Below are positions 9,357 through 18,100 of a stretch of DNA of 64,000 nt, one piece after another. The stretch is from the NCBI GenBank assembly GCA_964535575.1, contig CAZHTC010000006.1, positions 1-64,000 of the forward strand, written 5' to 3'. The translations under genes were made by a program, and so were the position numbers. The notes under the pieces were generated by a model that worked only from the letters and a program-made list of their open reading frames with translations, was not told the origin of the DNA and ran no database searches. The DNA comes from JAGPCK01 sp964535575 (GTDB lineage: Bacteria; Bacteroidota; Bacteroidia; UKL13-3). Numbering within the stretch: position 1 is the stretch's first letter; each line of letters starts with the position of its first letter.

Positions 9357-9364
9357 TACCTTTG
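9357..9364 (+). promoter_or_regulatory. Candidate -7 promoter element for the LOG/malic-enzyme operon
   Basis: TACCTTTG is an exact TAnnTTTG match, 74 nt upstream of the LOG-family start. ATTGACAGG occurs nearby twice (9265 and 9344). The first copy is part of an inverted repeat ATTGAC-AGGA-GTCAAT (9265-9280) that could be an operator between the two divergent genes. No good -33 TTG is seen. Confidence 0.4.
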
Positions 9365-9438
9365 TAAATGGAGTAAAATTAAAAACAGAATGTCCTTTAA
9401 AAAACAGTTACTTTGCAGGTCAATCAGCTAAATGAAAT

Positions 9439-10146
9439 ATGAACGAAGAAGAACGCATTCGAAGAGCATTTGAAAACAAACGCTGGCCCGAGATAAAAAT
9501 ATCCGATTCCTGGGCTATTTTTAAAATCATGGCCGAATTTGTAGAAGGATTTGAAAAACTTTCAAAGGCAGGTCCCTGTGTTTCCATTTTTGGTTCGGCC
9601 CGAACCAAACCCGATAATAAATATTACAAACTGGCGGAAGAGATTGCTACTAAACTTACCGAAAATGGTTTCGGAGTTATTACCGGAGGAGGGCCCGGCA
9701 TCATGGAAGCCGGTAACAAAGGAGCCAAAGAAAGTAATGGGAAATCGGTTGGGTTAAATATTGATTTACCGTTTGAGCAAATGCACAATCCATATGTTGA
9801 TTATGATAAACTCATTCATTTCGATTATTTCTTTGTGCGAAAAGTAATGTTTGTGAAGTATGCCCAGGGATTTGTGGTTCTGCCGGGAGGCTTTGGTACA
9901 CTGGATGAACTTTTCGAGGCGCTCACACTCATTCAAACACAAAAAATTGCCCGATTCCCTATAGCATTGGTTGGAACCGACTACTGGAGCGGCCTCATTG
10001 ACTGGATGAAGAAAACGATGCTGGAAGAAGAAAAAAACATCAGTAAAGCCGATCTGGATTTATATAAGCTGGTAGACACGGCAGATGAATGTGTGGCTTA
10101 TATCAATGAGTTTTATACCAAGTATTCCATGTCTCCTAATTTTTAA
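9439..10146 (+). CDS. LOG-family protein (TIGR00730-type)
   Basis: A 235-residue Rossmann-like protein with both family signatures: GGGPGIMEAGNKGAKE near residue 90 and PGGFGTLDELFEALTLIQ near 150 (the PGGxGTxxE motif). LOG proteins of this type are nucleoside 5'-monophosphate phosphoribohydrolases, best known as cytokinin-activating enzymes. In Bacteroidetes the physiological role is unclear. The N-terminal 35 residues are an extra helical segment common in the longer bacterial branch. The malic-enzyme gene starts 5 nt after its stop, so they are probably one transcript. Confidence 0.9.
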   Translation: MNEEERIRRAFENKRWPEIKISDSWAIFKIMAEFVEGFEKLSKAGPCVSIFGSARTKPDNKYYKLAEEIATKLTENGFGVITGGGPGIMEAGNKGAKESNGKSVGLNIDLPFEQMHNPYVDYDKLIHFDYFFVRKVMFVKYAQGFVVLPGGFGTLDELFEALTLIQTQKIARFPIALVGTDYWSGLIDWMKKTMLEEEKNISKADLDLYKLVDTADECVAYINEFYTKYSMSPNF

Positions 10147-10151
10147 TCTCC

Positions 10152-12449
10152 ATGAGCAGTTCAAAGAGCAGCGGTACGCCCGTACAGAATAGTTTGAAAA
10201 AAGAAGCGCTGAGTTATCACAGTAAAGGCCGGCCGGGTAAGATAGAAGTTATACCTACTAAACCTACCAATACCAAGCGCGATTTAAGTTTGGCTTATTC
10301 TCCGGGAGTGGCCGAACCCTGTTTGGAAATTGCCGCCAATGTGGAAGACGTTTATAAATACACCGCCAAAGGAAATCTGGTAGCTGTAATTTCAAACGGA
10401 ACTGCTGTTTTGGGGTTAGGTGATATTGGCCCAGAGGCATCAAAACCGGTGATGGAAGGGAAAGGTATTCTGTTTAAAATTTTTGCCGACATTGATGTAT
10501 TCGACATTGAGATGAATACCAAAAATGTGGATGAGTTTGTGCGCACCGTTAAAATTCTTGAGCCAACATTTGGCGGGGTAAATCTGGAAGATATCAAAGC
10601 TCCGGAGTGTTTTGAAATTGAGAAAAGGTTGAAGGAGGAATTGAATATTCCGGTAATGCACGATGACCAGCATGGCACCGCTATTATTTCTGCAGCTGCA
10701 TTACTCAATGCTCTCATTCTGGTGAAAAAGGATATTGGCAAAATAAAAATGGTGATTAACGGAGCCGGAGCTTCGGCTATTTCGTGCACCCGTTTGTTTG
10801 TGAGTTTGGGAGCTAACCGGGAAAATATTGTAATGCTTGACAGCAAAGGTGTGATTCGTTCGGACAATCCTGATTTGGATAAAACCAAAAAGGAATTTGC
10901 TACCAAAAGAGATATTCACACGCTTGAGGAAGCTATGAAAGGAGCCGATGTGTTTGTGGGGTTGTCGAAAGGTAATATACTGAATGCAAAATTGCTTCAG
11001 TCAATGGCAGCAAATCCGGTGGTGTTTGCCATGGCCAACCCCGATCCTGAAATTGATTACAATGATGCCATTGCTGCCCGCGAAGATATTATTATGGCAA
11101 CAGGCCGCAGCGATTATCCGAATCAGGTAAACAACGTATTGGGTTTCCCTTATATTTTCAGGGGAGCTTTGGATGTGCGGGCTACCACTATTAATGAAGA
11201 GATGAAACTGGCTGCAGTGCGTGCCATAGCCGCTTTGGCACACCAGCCCGTACCTGAAATTGTGAATCTTGCCTACAACGAAAAAAACGTAACCTTTGGT
11301 CGTACCTATATTATTCCGAAACCCATCGACCCCAGGCTGATTTATACTGTAGCTCCGGCTGTGGCCAAAGCAGCAATGGACAGTGGGGTGGCCAAACAAC
11401 CAATAGCCGACTGGAATGCATATGAGCATGAACTTAGAAACAGGCTTGGATTGGAGAACAAATTTATCAGTGCCATTACGCAAAAGGCAAAAGACAATCC
11501 GAAACGGGTAGTGTTTACCGAGGCCGATAATTATAAAATTCTTAAAGCCGCACAGATTGTGAAAGAAGATGGTATTGCTTTCCCGATTTTGTTAGGTAAC
11601 AAAGAAAAAATTCAAAAAATCATTTCGGAAAATAATCTGGATTTGGGCGATGCTCCCATTATTGATCCGTATCAGCCCGATATGGAAGAGAAAAGAAATA
11701 AATTCGGAGAGTTGTTATGGAAAAAACGGCAACGCAAAGGGGTAACTTTATATGATGCGAAAAAACTGATGCGCGAGCGGAATTATTTTGGAAGCATGAT
11801 GGTAGAAACAGGAGAGGCCGATGCGCTTATCTCGGGACTTACCAGAAGTTATGCCAATACCATCCGGCCCTCGCTTCATGTATTCGGGCAGGAAGAAGAA
11901 GTAACCAAAGTGGCCGGTATGTACATCATGCTCACCAAAAAGGGTACTTTGTTTTTCTCTGACACTACAATTAATGTAGACCCTGATGCGGATGATTTGG
12001 TAGCAATTACTGCGCTCACGGCACGCGAAATAGAAAAGTTTAATATTAAGCCCCGTATTGCCATGCTCTCGTATTCTAATTTCGGGTCGGTAAAAGGAGA
12101 AACTCCCGGCAAAATTCAAAAAGCGGTAAAAATGCTGAAAGAAAAATATCCGGACATGATAGTTGACGGGGATATACAAGCCAATATGGCTCTTAACCAA
12201 AAACTGCTGGAAGAGAATTTTCCATTCAGCGATTTATGCGGAGCTCCGGTTAATACCTTTATTTTCCCAAAACTTTCGGCAGGGAATATTGCTTACAAAA
12301 TGTTGCAAGAGCTGGGTGCTGCCGAGGCAATAGGCCCTGTGCTTTTAGGCATGAAAAAATCGGTGCATATTCTTCAATTAGGCAGTTCTGTAAGAGAAAT
12401 TGTTAATATGATTATCATTGCAGTGGTAGATGCACAATCAAAACCATAA
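10152..12449 (+). CDS. maeB: NADP-dependent malic enzyme with C-terminal phosphotransacetylase-like domain
   Basis: A 765-residue fusion, the normal MaeB length. Residues 1-430 are malic enzyme: LAYSPGVAEPC near 44, the metal- and malate-binding block VMHDDQHGTAIISAAALLNA near 167, and a Rossmann NADP site INGAGASAISC near 200. Residues 430-765 are phosphate acetyltransferase-like (TEADNYKILKAAQI near 457, GLTRSYANTIRPSLHVFG near 564), a domain that usually acts as an allosteric acetyl-CoA sensor and not as a catalyst in this family. It converts malate to pyruvate and CO2 while making NADPH. It is coupled to the LOG gene upstream and a small secreted-protein gene 3 nt downstream. Confidence 0.95.
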   Translation: MSSSKSSGTPVQNSLKKEALSYHSKGRPGKIEVIPTKPTNTKRDLSLAYSPGVAEPCLEIAANVEDVYKYTAKGNLVAVISNGTAVLGLGDIGPEASKPVMEGKGILFKIFADIDVFDIEMNTKNVDEFVRTVKILEPTFGGVNLEDIKAPECFEIEKRLKEELNIPVMHDDQHGTAIISAAALLNALILVKKDIGKIKMVINGAGASAISCTRLFVSLGANRENIVMLDSKGVIRSDNPDLDKTKKEFATKRDIHTLEEAMKGADVFVGLSKGNILNAKLLQSMAANPVVFAMANPDPEIDYNDAIAAREDIIMATGRSDYPNQVNNVLGFPYIFRGALDVRATTINEEMKLAAVRAIAALAHQPVPEIVNLAYNEKNVTFGRTYIIPKPIDPRLIYTVAPAVAKAAMDSGVAKQPIADWNAYEHELRNRLGLENKFISAITQKAKDNPKRVVFTEADNYKILKAAQIVKEDGIAFPILLGNKEKIQKIISENNLDLGDAPIIDPYQPDMEEKRNKFGELLWKKRQRKGVTLYDAKKLMRERNYFGSMMVETGEADALISGLTRSYANTIRPSLHVFGQEEEVTKVAGMYIMLTKKGTLFFSDTTINVDPDADDLVAITALTAREIEKFNIKPRIAMLSYSNFGSVKGETPGKIQKAVKMLKEKYPDMIVDGDIQANMALNQKLLEENFPFSDLCGAPVNTFIFPKLSAGNIAYKMLQELGAAEAIGPVLLGMKKSVHILQLGSSVREIVNMIIIAVVDAQSKP

Positions 12450-12452
12450 GAG

Positions 12453-12878
12453 ATGTCATTTCGCGTAATAATTTTATCAGGGCTGCTATTTTTTACGCTA
12501 ACAAGCGGGGCTCAAACGGCTGCCGATTACCGTTGTATTTTTTTTACGGAAAAAATGCAGCGAATGAATTTTTCTGATTCCACCTTAAACCTCGAGGGAT
12601 TATTTAATGCAAAGGAAGTTTCGGTTTTTTTAGGGAACAAAAAAGACCCGAAACAAAAAGTAACCATTCAGCAAATGACTGTAACCGTAAACCGGGTGCG
12701 GCAAAAAATGACCGAGTTTGAGATAACGGGGAATAAGATTATAGCGGGAAATGAGTTTTACGAAGAGTTTAAGCTGTGTGTACCGGGCGATAAAATCTAT
12801 ATCGACCATATAGTGTACAAAACAGCTTCGGGCGAAGTGAAAAGTTTCAATAAAGGATTTGTGTTCATTTTGAAATAA
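12453..12878 (+). CDS. Small secreted protein of unknown function
   Basis: A 141-residue protein with a signal peptide (MSFRVIILSGLLFFTLTSGAQ). The mature part is about 120 residues of mixed strands, with two cysteines (near 28 and 109) and a late pattern YIDHIVYKTASGEVKSFNKG that looks like a beta-sandwich edge. It resembles gliding-motility or T9SS-associated accessory proteins only in general character, and I recognise no domain. It begins 3 nt after maeB and converges on the dehydrogenase-like gene with a 5-nt gap. Confidence 0.7.
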   Translation: MSFRVIILSGLLFFTLTSGAQTAADYRCIFFTEKMQRMNFSDSTLNLEGLFNAKEVSVFLGNKKDPKQKVTIQQMTVTVNRVRQKMTEFEITGNKIIAGNEFYEEFKLCVPGDKIYIDHIVYKTASGEVKSFNKGFVFILK

Positions 12879-12883
12879 ACGGG

Positions 12884-13555
12884 TCAGGCATTTGCCGAAA
12901 TGGTTTTGAGGTATTCGGTTTTAAGCAGCGGACAAATTTTATAACGTTCATCCCGGGTATCAAGGTAAATAGCATCCAGTGTTTCGTATACGTTTTTAAT
13001 GCCGGCTTTTTTGCACCATTCAAAGGGGCCCATGGGGTAATTGGTGCCAAGTTTCATTCCCATATCAATATCTTCTTTGGTGGCGGTACCTTCCTGAACG
13101 GTGTAATACGCTTCATTGATGATCATAAAAACCAATCGGGGTGTTACCATCCCTGCGCGGTCTTCTACCAGGCGGTAGTTCCAGTTCAGTTCATTCATTA
13201 CCACCGCAAGTTGATTTTGTTTTTCTTTATCCTGCAAACTTACTTCGGCCAGCGGGCGGTTTAAAAAAGTAGGTAGTGCGTTTAACCCTACTACGCTTGT
13301 ATAGGCATGTGCCGGAAAGGCGGCTAATTGCATTTTAACTGAGTTTACAAGCAAGGCTTTTCCTTTAAAGGTTGAGTAAAGTTTCCAGTCGGGATAATCG
13401 TCAAAATTCAGATCAAAGATGATATCAAAATCTGCTAACTTGTCCCCCGAAATTTCGTTGCCGGGTTTAACAGTTAAAATATGATCAGATGAAATCTTTA
13501 ATTTCAGTTCTTCTATGCGGCTTGTTTCTCCTGTCGCTAAAATGTTCATGGGCAC
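12884..13555 (-). CDS. 3-hydroxyacyl-CoA dehydrogenase-like protein with reduced NAD domain
   Basis: A 223-residue protein. The C-terminal half (from about residue 118) is the helical 3HCDH domain: RAGMVTPRLVFMIINEAYY, then EDIDMGMKLGTNYPMGPFEW, the subunit- and substrate-binding core. The N-terminal half is a shortened Rossmann region. It starts with strand MNILATGETSRIEEL but lacks GxGxxG, and it has ADFDIIFDLNFDD where the second half of the NAD fold should be. Full-length enzymes are near 290 residues, so dinucleotide binding is doubtful and the protein may be non-catalytic. Starting at Met3 (13549) fits the Rossmann strand better. Its 5' end overlaps an extended reading of the divergent ridA frame. 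Confidence 0.82.
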   Translation of the reverse strand: MPMNILATGETSRIEELKLKISSDHILTVKPGNEISGDKLADFDIIFDLNFDDYPDWKLYSTFKGKALLVNSVKMQLAAFPAHAYTSVVGLNALPTFLNRPLAEVSLQDKEKQNQLAVVMNELNWNYRLVEDRAGMVTPRLVFMIINEAYYTVQEGTATKEDIDMGMKLGTNYPMGPFEWCKKAGIKNVYETLDAIYLDTRDERYKICPLLKTEYLKTISANA

Positions 13556-13602
13556 AAAGTGTTGATTCTACAAGCAAAAATACTCCTTCAAAACCAAAAA
13601 TC

Positions 13603-13983
13603 ATGGAAAAGAAAATTGTAACAAGTAAAAATGCACCCGAACCCATTGGTCCATACAGCCACGCGGTGCTTATCGGAAACACGCTCTACACCTCGGGGCA
13701 GGTGGCAAAAGATGCGGTTACCGGACAAATGGTGCAGTCGGATATTAAATCCGAAACGCAAAAGGTAATGGAAAATTTACTGGCCATATTAAAAGAAGCG
13801 GGTATGGATTTCAGCAATGTGGTAAAAACAACTATATACTGTACCGACCTGACTAATTTTGCCGCCATTAATGAAGTTTATGGGTCCTATTTCTCGGCAA
13901 ATTTCCCTGCGCGTGAAACAGTGCAGGTAGTGAAGCTGCCACTCAATGCCAACGTTGAAATATCGGTAGTGGCGGTGAAATAA
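13603..13983 (+). CDS. ridA: RidA family protein (enamine/imine deaminase)
   Basis: A 126-residue RidA/YjgF protein from the ATG at 13603, the canonical length. The start MEKKIVTSKNAPEPIGPYSHAV, the core LYTSGQVAKDAVTG, the conserved YFSANFPARETVQV with its arginine near 105, and the terminal VEISVVAVK are all present. It hydrolyses reactive enamines released by PLP enzymes such as threonine dehydratase. The frame stays open to an upstream ATG at 13489 whose 38 added residues read as a good signal peptide (MKSLISVLLCGLFLLSL, then WAQS). That form would be exported but would overlap the divergent dehydrogenase gene by 61-67 bp. I prefer the cytosolic start without being certain. Confidence 0.88.
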   Translation: MEKKIVTSKNAPEPIGPYSHAVLIGNTLYTSGQVAKDAVTGQMVQSDIKSETQKVMENLLAILKEAGMDFSNVVKTTIYCTDLTNFAAINEVYGSYFSANFPARETVQVVKLPLNANVEISVVAVK

Positions 13984-14000
13984 TCGCTATACGAAGAAAA

Positions 14001-14157
14001 GCCACTGATTACACTGATTTTTCATCCCCCTGCCCCCTTCTCCATTGCGCAGTCCAACACTGCAAGGGGGACAATTCAATTTGTGTAATCTGTGAAATCT
14101 GTGTCTTGATGTTTTTCCACTGATTACGCTGAATTTTTTCATCAGCGATATCAGTGG
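14001..14157. repeat. Intergenic dispersed repeats (CTGATTACACTGA family and C-rich palindrome)
   Basis: The ridA-sodA gap has related segments. GCCACTGATTACACTGATTTTTCA lies at 14001-14024, a CTGTG/AATCTGTG tract at about 14083-14105, and a 16-bp imperfect hairpin at 14117-14132 / 14142-14157 (CCACTGAT...CAGTGG). Between them lies CATCCCCCTGC...CTTC (14023) paired loosely with CTGCAAGGGGGA (14062-14073). The C-rich element recurs in reverse at about 42003-42073. These look like short non-coding dispersed repeats. The hairpin may also serve sodA as a terminator, though no T-run follows it. Confidence 0.6.
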
Positions 14158-14181
14158 CATTAGATTATCAAATTAACTTAA

Positions 14182-14787
14182 TTACAGAGCAGCTTCGTAT
14201 CGTTTGCTCACCTCGGTCCAGTTAATCACATTCCAGATGGCGCCCAGGTAATCGGGTCTGCGGTTTTGATACTTTAGGTAATACGCGTGCTCCCATACAT
14301 CAATGCCAAGAATGGGCGTTCCCTTACAATCGGCAATATCCATCAATGGGTTATCCTGATTGGGGGTTGAACATACACACAGTTTCTTATTGGCATCTAC
14401 ACAAAGCCATGCCCAGCCTGAGCCAAAACGGGTAGCACCGGCAGAGTTCATTTTTTCTTTCAGGGCATCCAATCCGCCCAATTCAGCAGCAATTGCCTCG
14501 GCCAGTTTGCCCGATGGTGATCCGCCATTAGCCGAGAGAATGCTCCAGAACAGGGAGTGGTTGTAGTGACCGCCTCCGTTGTTTCTAACGGCCATTGGAT
14601 ATTTACTGATGTTGCGGCAAATGTCTTCGATGCTCAGCTTTTCGGCATCGGTACCGGCAATAGAGTTATTCAGGTTAGTTACGTAAGCGTTGTGGTGTTT
14701 TCCATGGTGAATTTCCATGGTGGTTGCATCAATATGCGGCTCAAGCGCATTGAATGCATAAGGTAAAGGGGGGAGTGTAAATGCCAT
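14182..14787 (-). CDS. sodA: Superoxide dismutase (Fe/Mn family)
   Basis: A 201-residue cytosolic SOD converting superoxide to hydrogen peroxide and oxygen. Metal ligands are readable: His27 in MEIHHGKHHNAYV, the second His in GGGHYNHSLFW near residue 77, and Asp and His in GIDVWEHAYYL near 163-167. The GGHxNHSLFW form and the GSGWAWL segment are typical of the Mn and cambialistic branch, but metal choice cannot be settled by eye. There is no signal peptide. A consensus -7 promoter element and two direct repeats lie just upstream. Confidence 0.96.
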   Translation of the reverse strand: MAFTLPPLPYAFNALEPHIDATTMEIHHGKHHNAYVTNLNNSIAGTDAEKLSIEDICRNISKYPMAVRNNGGGHYNHSLFWSILSANGGSPSGKLAEAIAAELGGLDALKEKMNSAGATRFGSGWAWLCVDANKKLCVCSTPNQDNPLMDIADCKGTPILGIDVWEHAYYLKYQNRRPDYLGAIWNVINWTEVSKRYEAAL

Positions 14788-15135
14788 AAGTGTTATTTTT
14801 AGGACACAAATATACGCTTTCCTTTTATTAGTATTCGTGAATCAAAGTGGCCTTTTCGTGAAATAAAGAGGGCCAAAGTTTATTTAAGTTGTTTTTGAAT
14901 TGCGAATGAATAAATTCGTAGAATGCTTTTTTGCACAAAATGTGGAAAAGGATATTCTTCTAGAAAATAGTATGAACTCATGATGTACACACCCCAAATG
15001 AACCTAACCCATTCATTTTCGGAGTGTACCCGAAGGTATCTATCGTGTTTTGATGAGAGGGATTTAAGGTGAGAGCCGGAGGCTTTTTTACTATGTTTTC
15101 TTTTTGTCTGCAACGGAATAGAAAAAAGTAAAAAA
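14788..15135. other. sodA / giant-gene intergenic region
   Basis: A 348-bp divergent region without a credible gene. On the minus strand TATATTTG (14807-14814) is an exact TAnnTTTG -7 match 20 nt before the sodA start. Behind it a 21-bp direct repeat (TTCGTGAATCAAAGTGGCC at 14834, TTCGTGAAATAAAGAGGGCC at 14855) is spaced two helical turns apart, like a tandem regulator site. Upstream of the giant gene only a weak -7 match (TATGTTTT, 15092-15099) is seen. A minus-strand frame of 122 codons crossing this region reads as non-coding. Confidence 0.5.
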
Positions 15136-18100
15136 ATGAATAGTAAAGTTAACATGAGAAGTTTCATTAAATCGGCAGTTTTCATGGCTGCGTTGTTGTT
15201 TTCAGCAACAGTCAATGCCCAAACGTATTGTACACCCACCGTAACCAATATTGCGAGTTATGGTATAGGTATGCAAAACGTAACCATTGGGTCAATCAAC
15301 AAGTCATCAACCACCCCAAGTTCGATGCCCACTTATTCCGATTATTCGGCATCAAGCAGCACAACAGTGAGTCCGGGTGCAACGGTGAATCTTTCGGTTT
15401 TGCTTGGATCCAGCAACACCACTCAGGTTAAGATATATGTGGATTGGAACAACGATGGATCATTTAACACCACTTTTGGAAGTGAATATATGTGGACCAA
15501 CGGAAGCGCTGCCCCATACACTAATCCGGGAACCACCCAAACAGGCTCTTTTACCGTACCTGCTGTTTCTTCGGGAACTTACCGCATGCGGGTGAGTGGA
15601 GATTTAGGAGGCCAGTCTGCCGGGCCGTGTGCTAATTCTTATGGAGAGCATGAAGATTACAGTCTGGTTGTTTCGGCTGTTTCCGGAGTTGATATTGCCT
15701 CGGATTATATTACAACTCCGGCAACTTTTGCTACCGGAAATAATACAATCGGATTCAGAATTTACAATACATCAACTACAACCATTACTTCAGTTGATTT
15801 AGGATATAATATTAACGGAGGTACTGCGGTAACCCAGACTTATTCGGGTAGTTTGGCTACAGGAGCCTCGGCCACACCAACTTTTACCACACCACTTAAC
15901 TTATCTGCCGGAACTTATACATTAAAAGTTTGGGCACGTAATCCTAATTCTACTTATCCGGATGCCAATACAGCCAATGATACCATAACAAGGACGGTAA
16001 CAGTTTGTGATCCGTTGAGCGGGGTTTATACTATCAATCCTGCTGGTAGCGGGGCTACCAACTTTACCAGTTTTACCTCAGCAATCAGTACTATGACCTG
16101 TGGTGGTATAAGCGGTCCGGTTGTATTCAACGTTGCGGCTGGAACTTACAACGAACAACTAAATATCCCGGCAATTACCGGGGCGTCATTAACAAATACC
16201 ATTACTTTTCAGTCGGCCACACTTACTGCAAGCAGTGTAACCTTAAGTTATGCTGCAACCAGTACCGGGCAATATGTGGTTTTCCTGAATGGGGCTGACT
16301 ATATTACATTCAATAAAATGAGTTTTGCCAACACTGGAACAAGCGGGTATTACAACGTAATTCAAATTGGCAGTTCAGCCAACGGGAGTAATTACAATAC
16401 CATCCGCGCCTGTAATATAACAACGAGCCAAACAACATCTGGATATCTGATATATGAAAACAATACCGCGGATAATTACAATAAATTTGTAAGCAATACT
16501 TTTACCAACGGTTCGGCAGGAGTTTTTCTCAACGGAAGCTCCAGCTTCAACCCGTCCAACAATACTATTGACAGCAATACGTTCAACAATCAGTACAACT
16601 ATGCTGTCTACTCCTATTATCAGGATACGGTACTTATAAGAAACAATACCATTTCGAGCAGCAGTCCTAGCACTTATTATGGCATTTACAGTTACTGGAA
16701 TTCGCGCAAACCAACCATTACCGGGAACAGAATGAATATTACCGGTGCATCCACTCAATATGGTTTGTACCTGCAGTATTTCAATTATCCCAGTGGTTCA
16801 AGCACCAATCGCGGGCTTATTGCCAATAACATGATTCAGGTGGGAAGCGGTGCTGCAACGTCTTATGGAATTTATTTTCCGAGCGGTTACCTGCAGTACT
16901 ATACCGACATAGTTCATAATACAGTGAATGTAACCACCACAGGTTCGGGAGTTGGCCTGTATGTGGCAAATACACTAACGGGGTTCAATATTGCCAACAA
17001 TATTTTTCAAACAAGCAGTACCAGTACTTCGGCATATGGATTACAGGTAACCGGAACCACTTATTATTCCAGTGGGAGTACTACAAGTAACTATAATAAT
17101 TATTATTCGGCAGGTACCAATCAGGTGTATTGGGGAAGTACCGCCTATACTTCAGCCACATTCACTACCTTCCAATCAACCGCAGCTATTGACGCCAACT
17201 CGAAAAACAAACAGGTTTATTTTACCAGCAGTTCCGATTTGCATCACAGTTCTTCCTGTTTGGCGGCTGCAGGTACCAATACCTATTACAGCCTGGTTGG
17301 AGTGGATTATGATAATGTGGCCAGAAGTTCAACGGCACCATGTATAGGTGCAACGGAATATACTTCTTCAGCATATGATGTGGCCTTTACAGCTATTACC
17401 GCACCAACCGCCTATTCGGCATCGGCCCAAACGGTATCTTTTACCGTGCGCAATAATGGGACCACTACCATTACCGCTTTTGATGCCGGATATAATGTAA
17501 ATTACGGGACTACCACCTCGCAAACTTTCTCATCACTTAATATAGCGGCCTGCGACCAAACTACTTTGTCGTTCACCACTCAGGTAAGTTTGCCTTCAGG
17601 TATTTCAGTATTGCGTGCCTTCAACTCAGGCAACCTGAATGGAAGTAATGCGGATGGAAATGCTGCCAACGATACAACTTACAGGCAATATAGCGGGGGC
17701 ATGTCGGGAACGTATACTATTAATGCTGCTCTTGCCCCAAGCACCACCAACTTTCAAAGTTTTACAACCGCTATTGCTGCATTGAGTGCTTCAACAGGCG
17801 TTACGGGTGCTGTTACGTTTAATGTGGCAGCCGGTACCTATAGCGAGCAATTAATTATTCCTGCCATTACGGGGAGCAGCACCACCAATACCATTACATT
17901 TGATGGGGGAACTGCTGCCAATACCATTGTAACCTGTGCCGGAACCTCCACCAATTATTCAGTGTTCAGATTGAGTAATGCTTCTCATATCAGATTGCAA
18001 AATATGACCATTCGCAATACAGGAGGAAGTTATGGATGGGGGGTACACATTTATGTAACCTCCGCAGGTTCCAATTTAAAAGTGAACAACTGTATTATTA

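Noticed and set aside
10352..10906. 184-codon minus-strand frame inside maeB
   Set aside because: It is opposite a conserved malic-enzyme region and is a shadow of its codon bias.
14880..15248. Minus-strand frame of 122 codons between sodA and the giant gene
   Set aside because: It overlaps the giant gene's start and signal peptide, has no motif or promoter, and its composition reads as non-coding.
16375..16758. Antisense and shifted frames inside the giant gene (also 19213-19542, 27534-27830 and others)
   Set aside because: They arise from the biased Ser/Thr/Asn codons of the long frame and disappear between modules.
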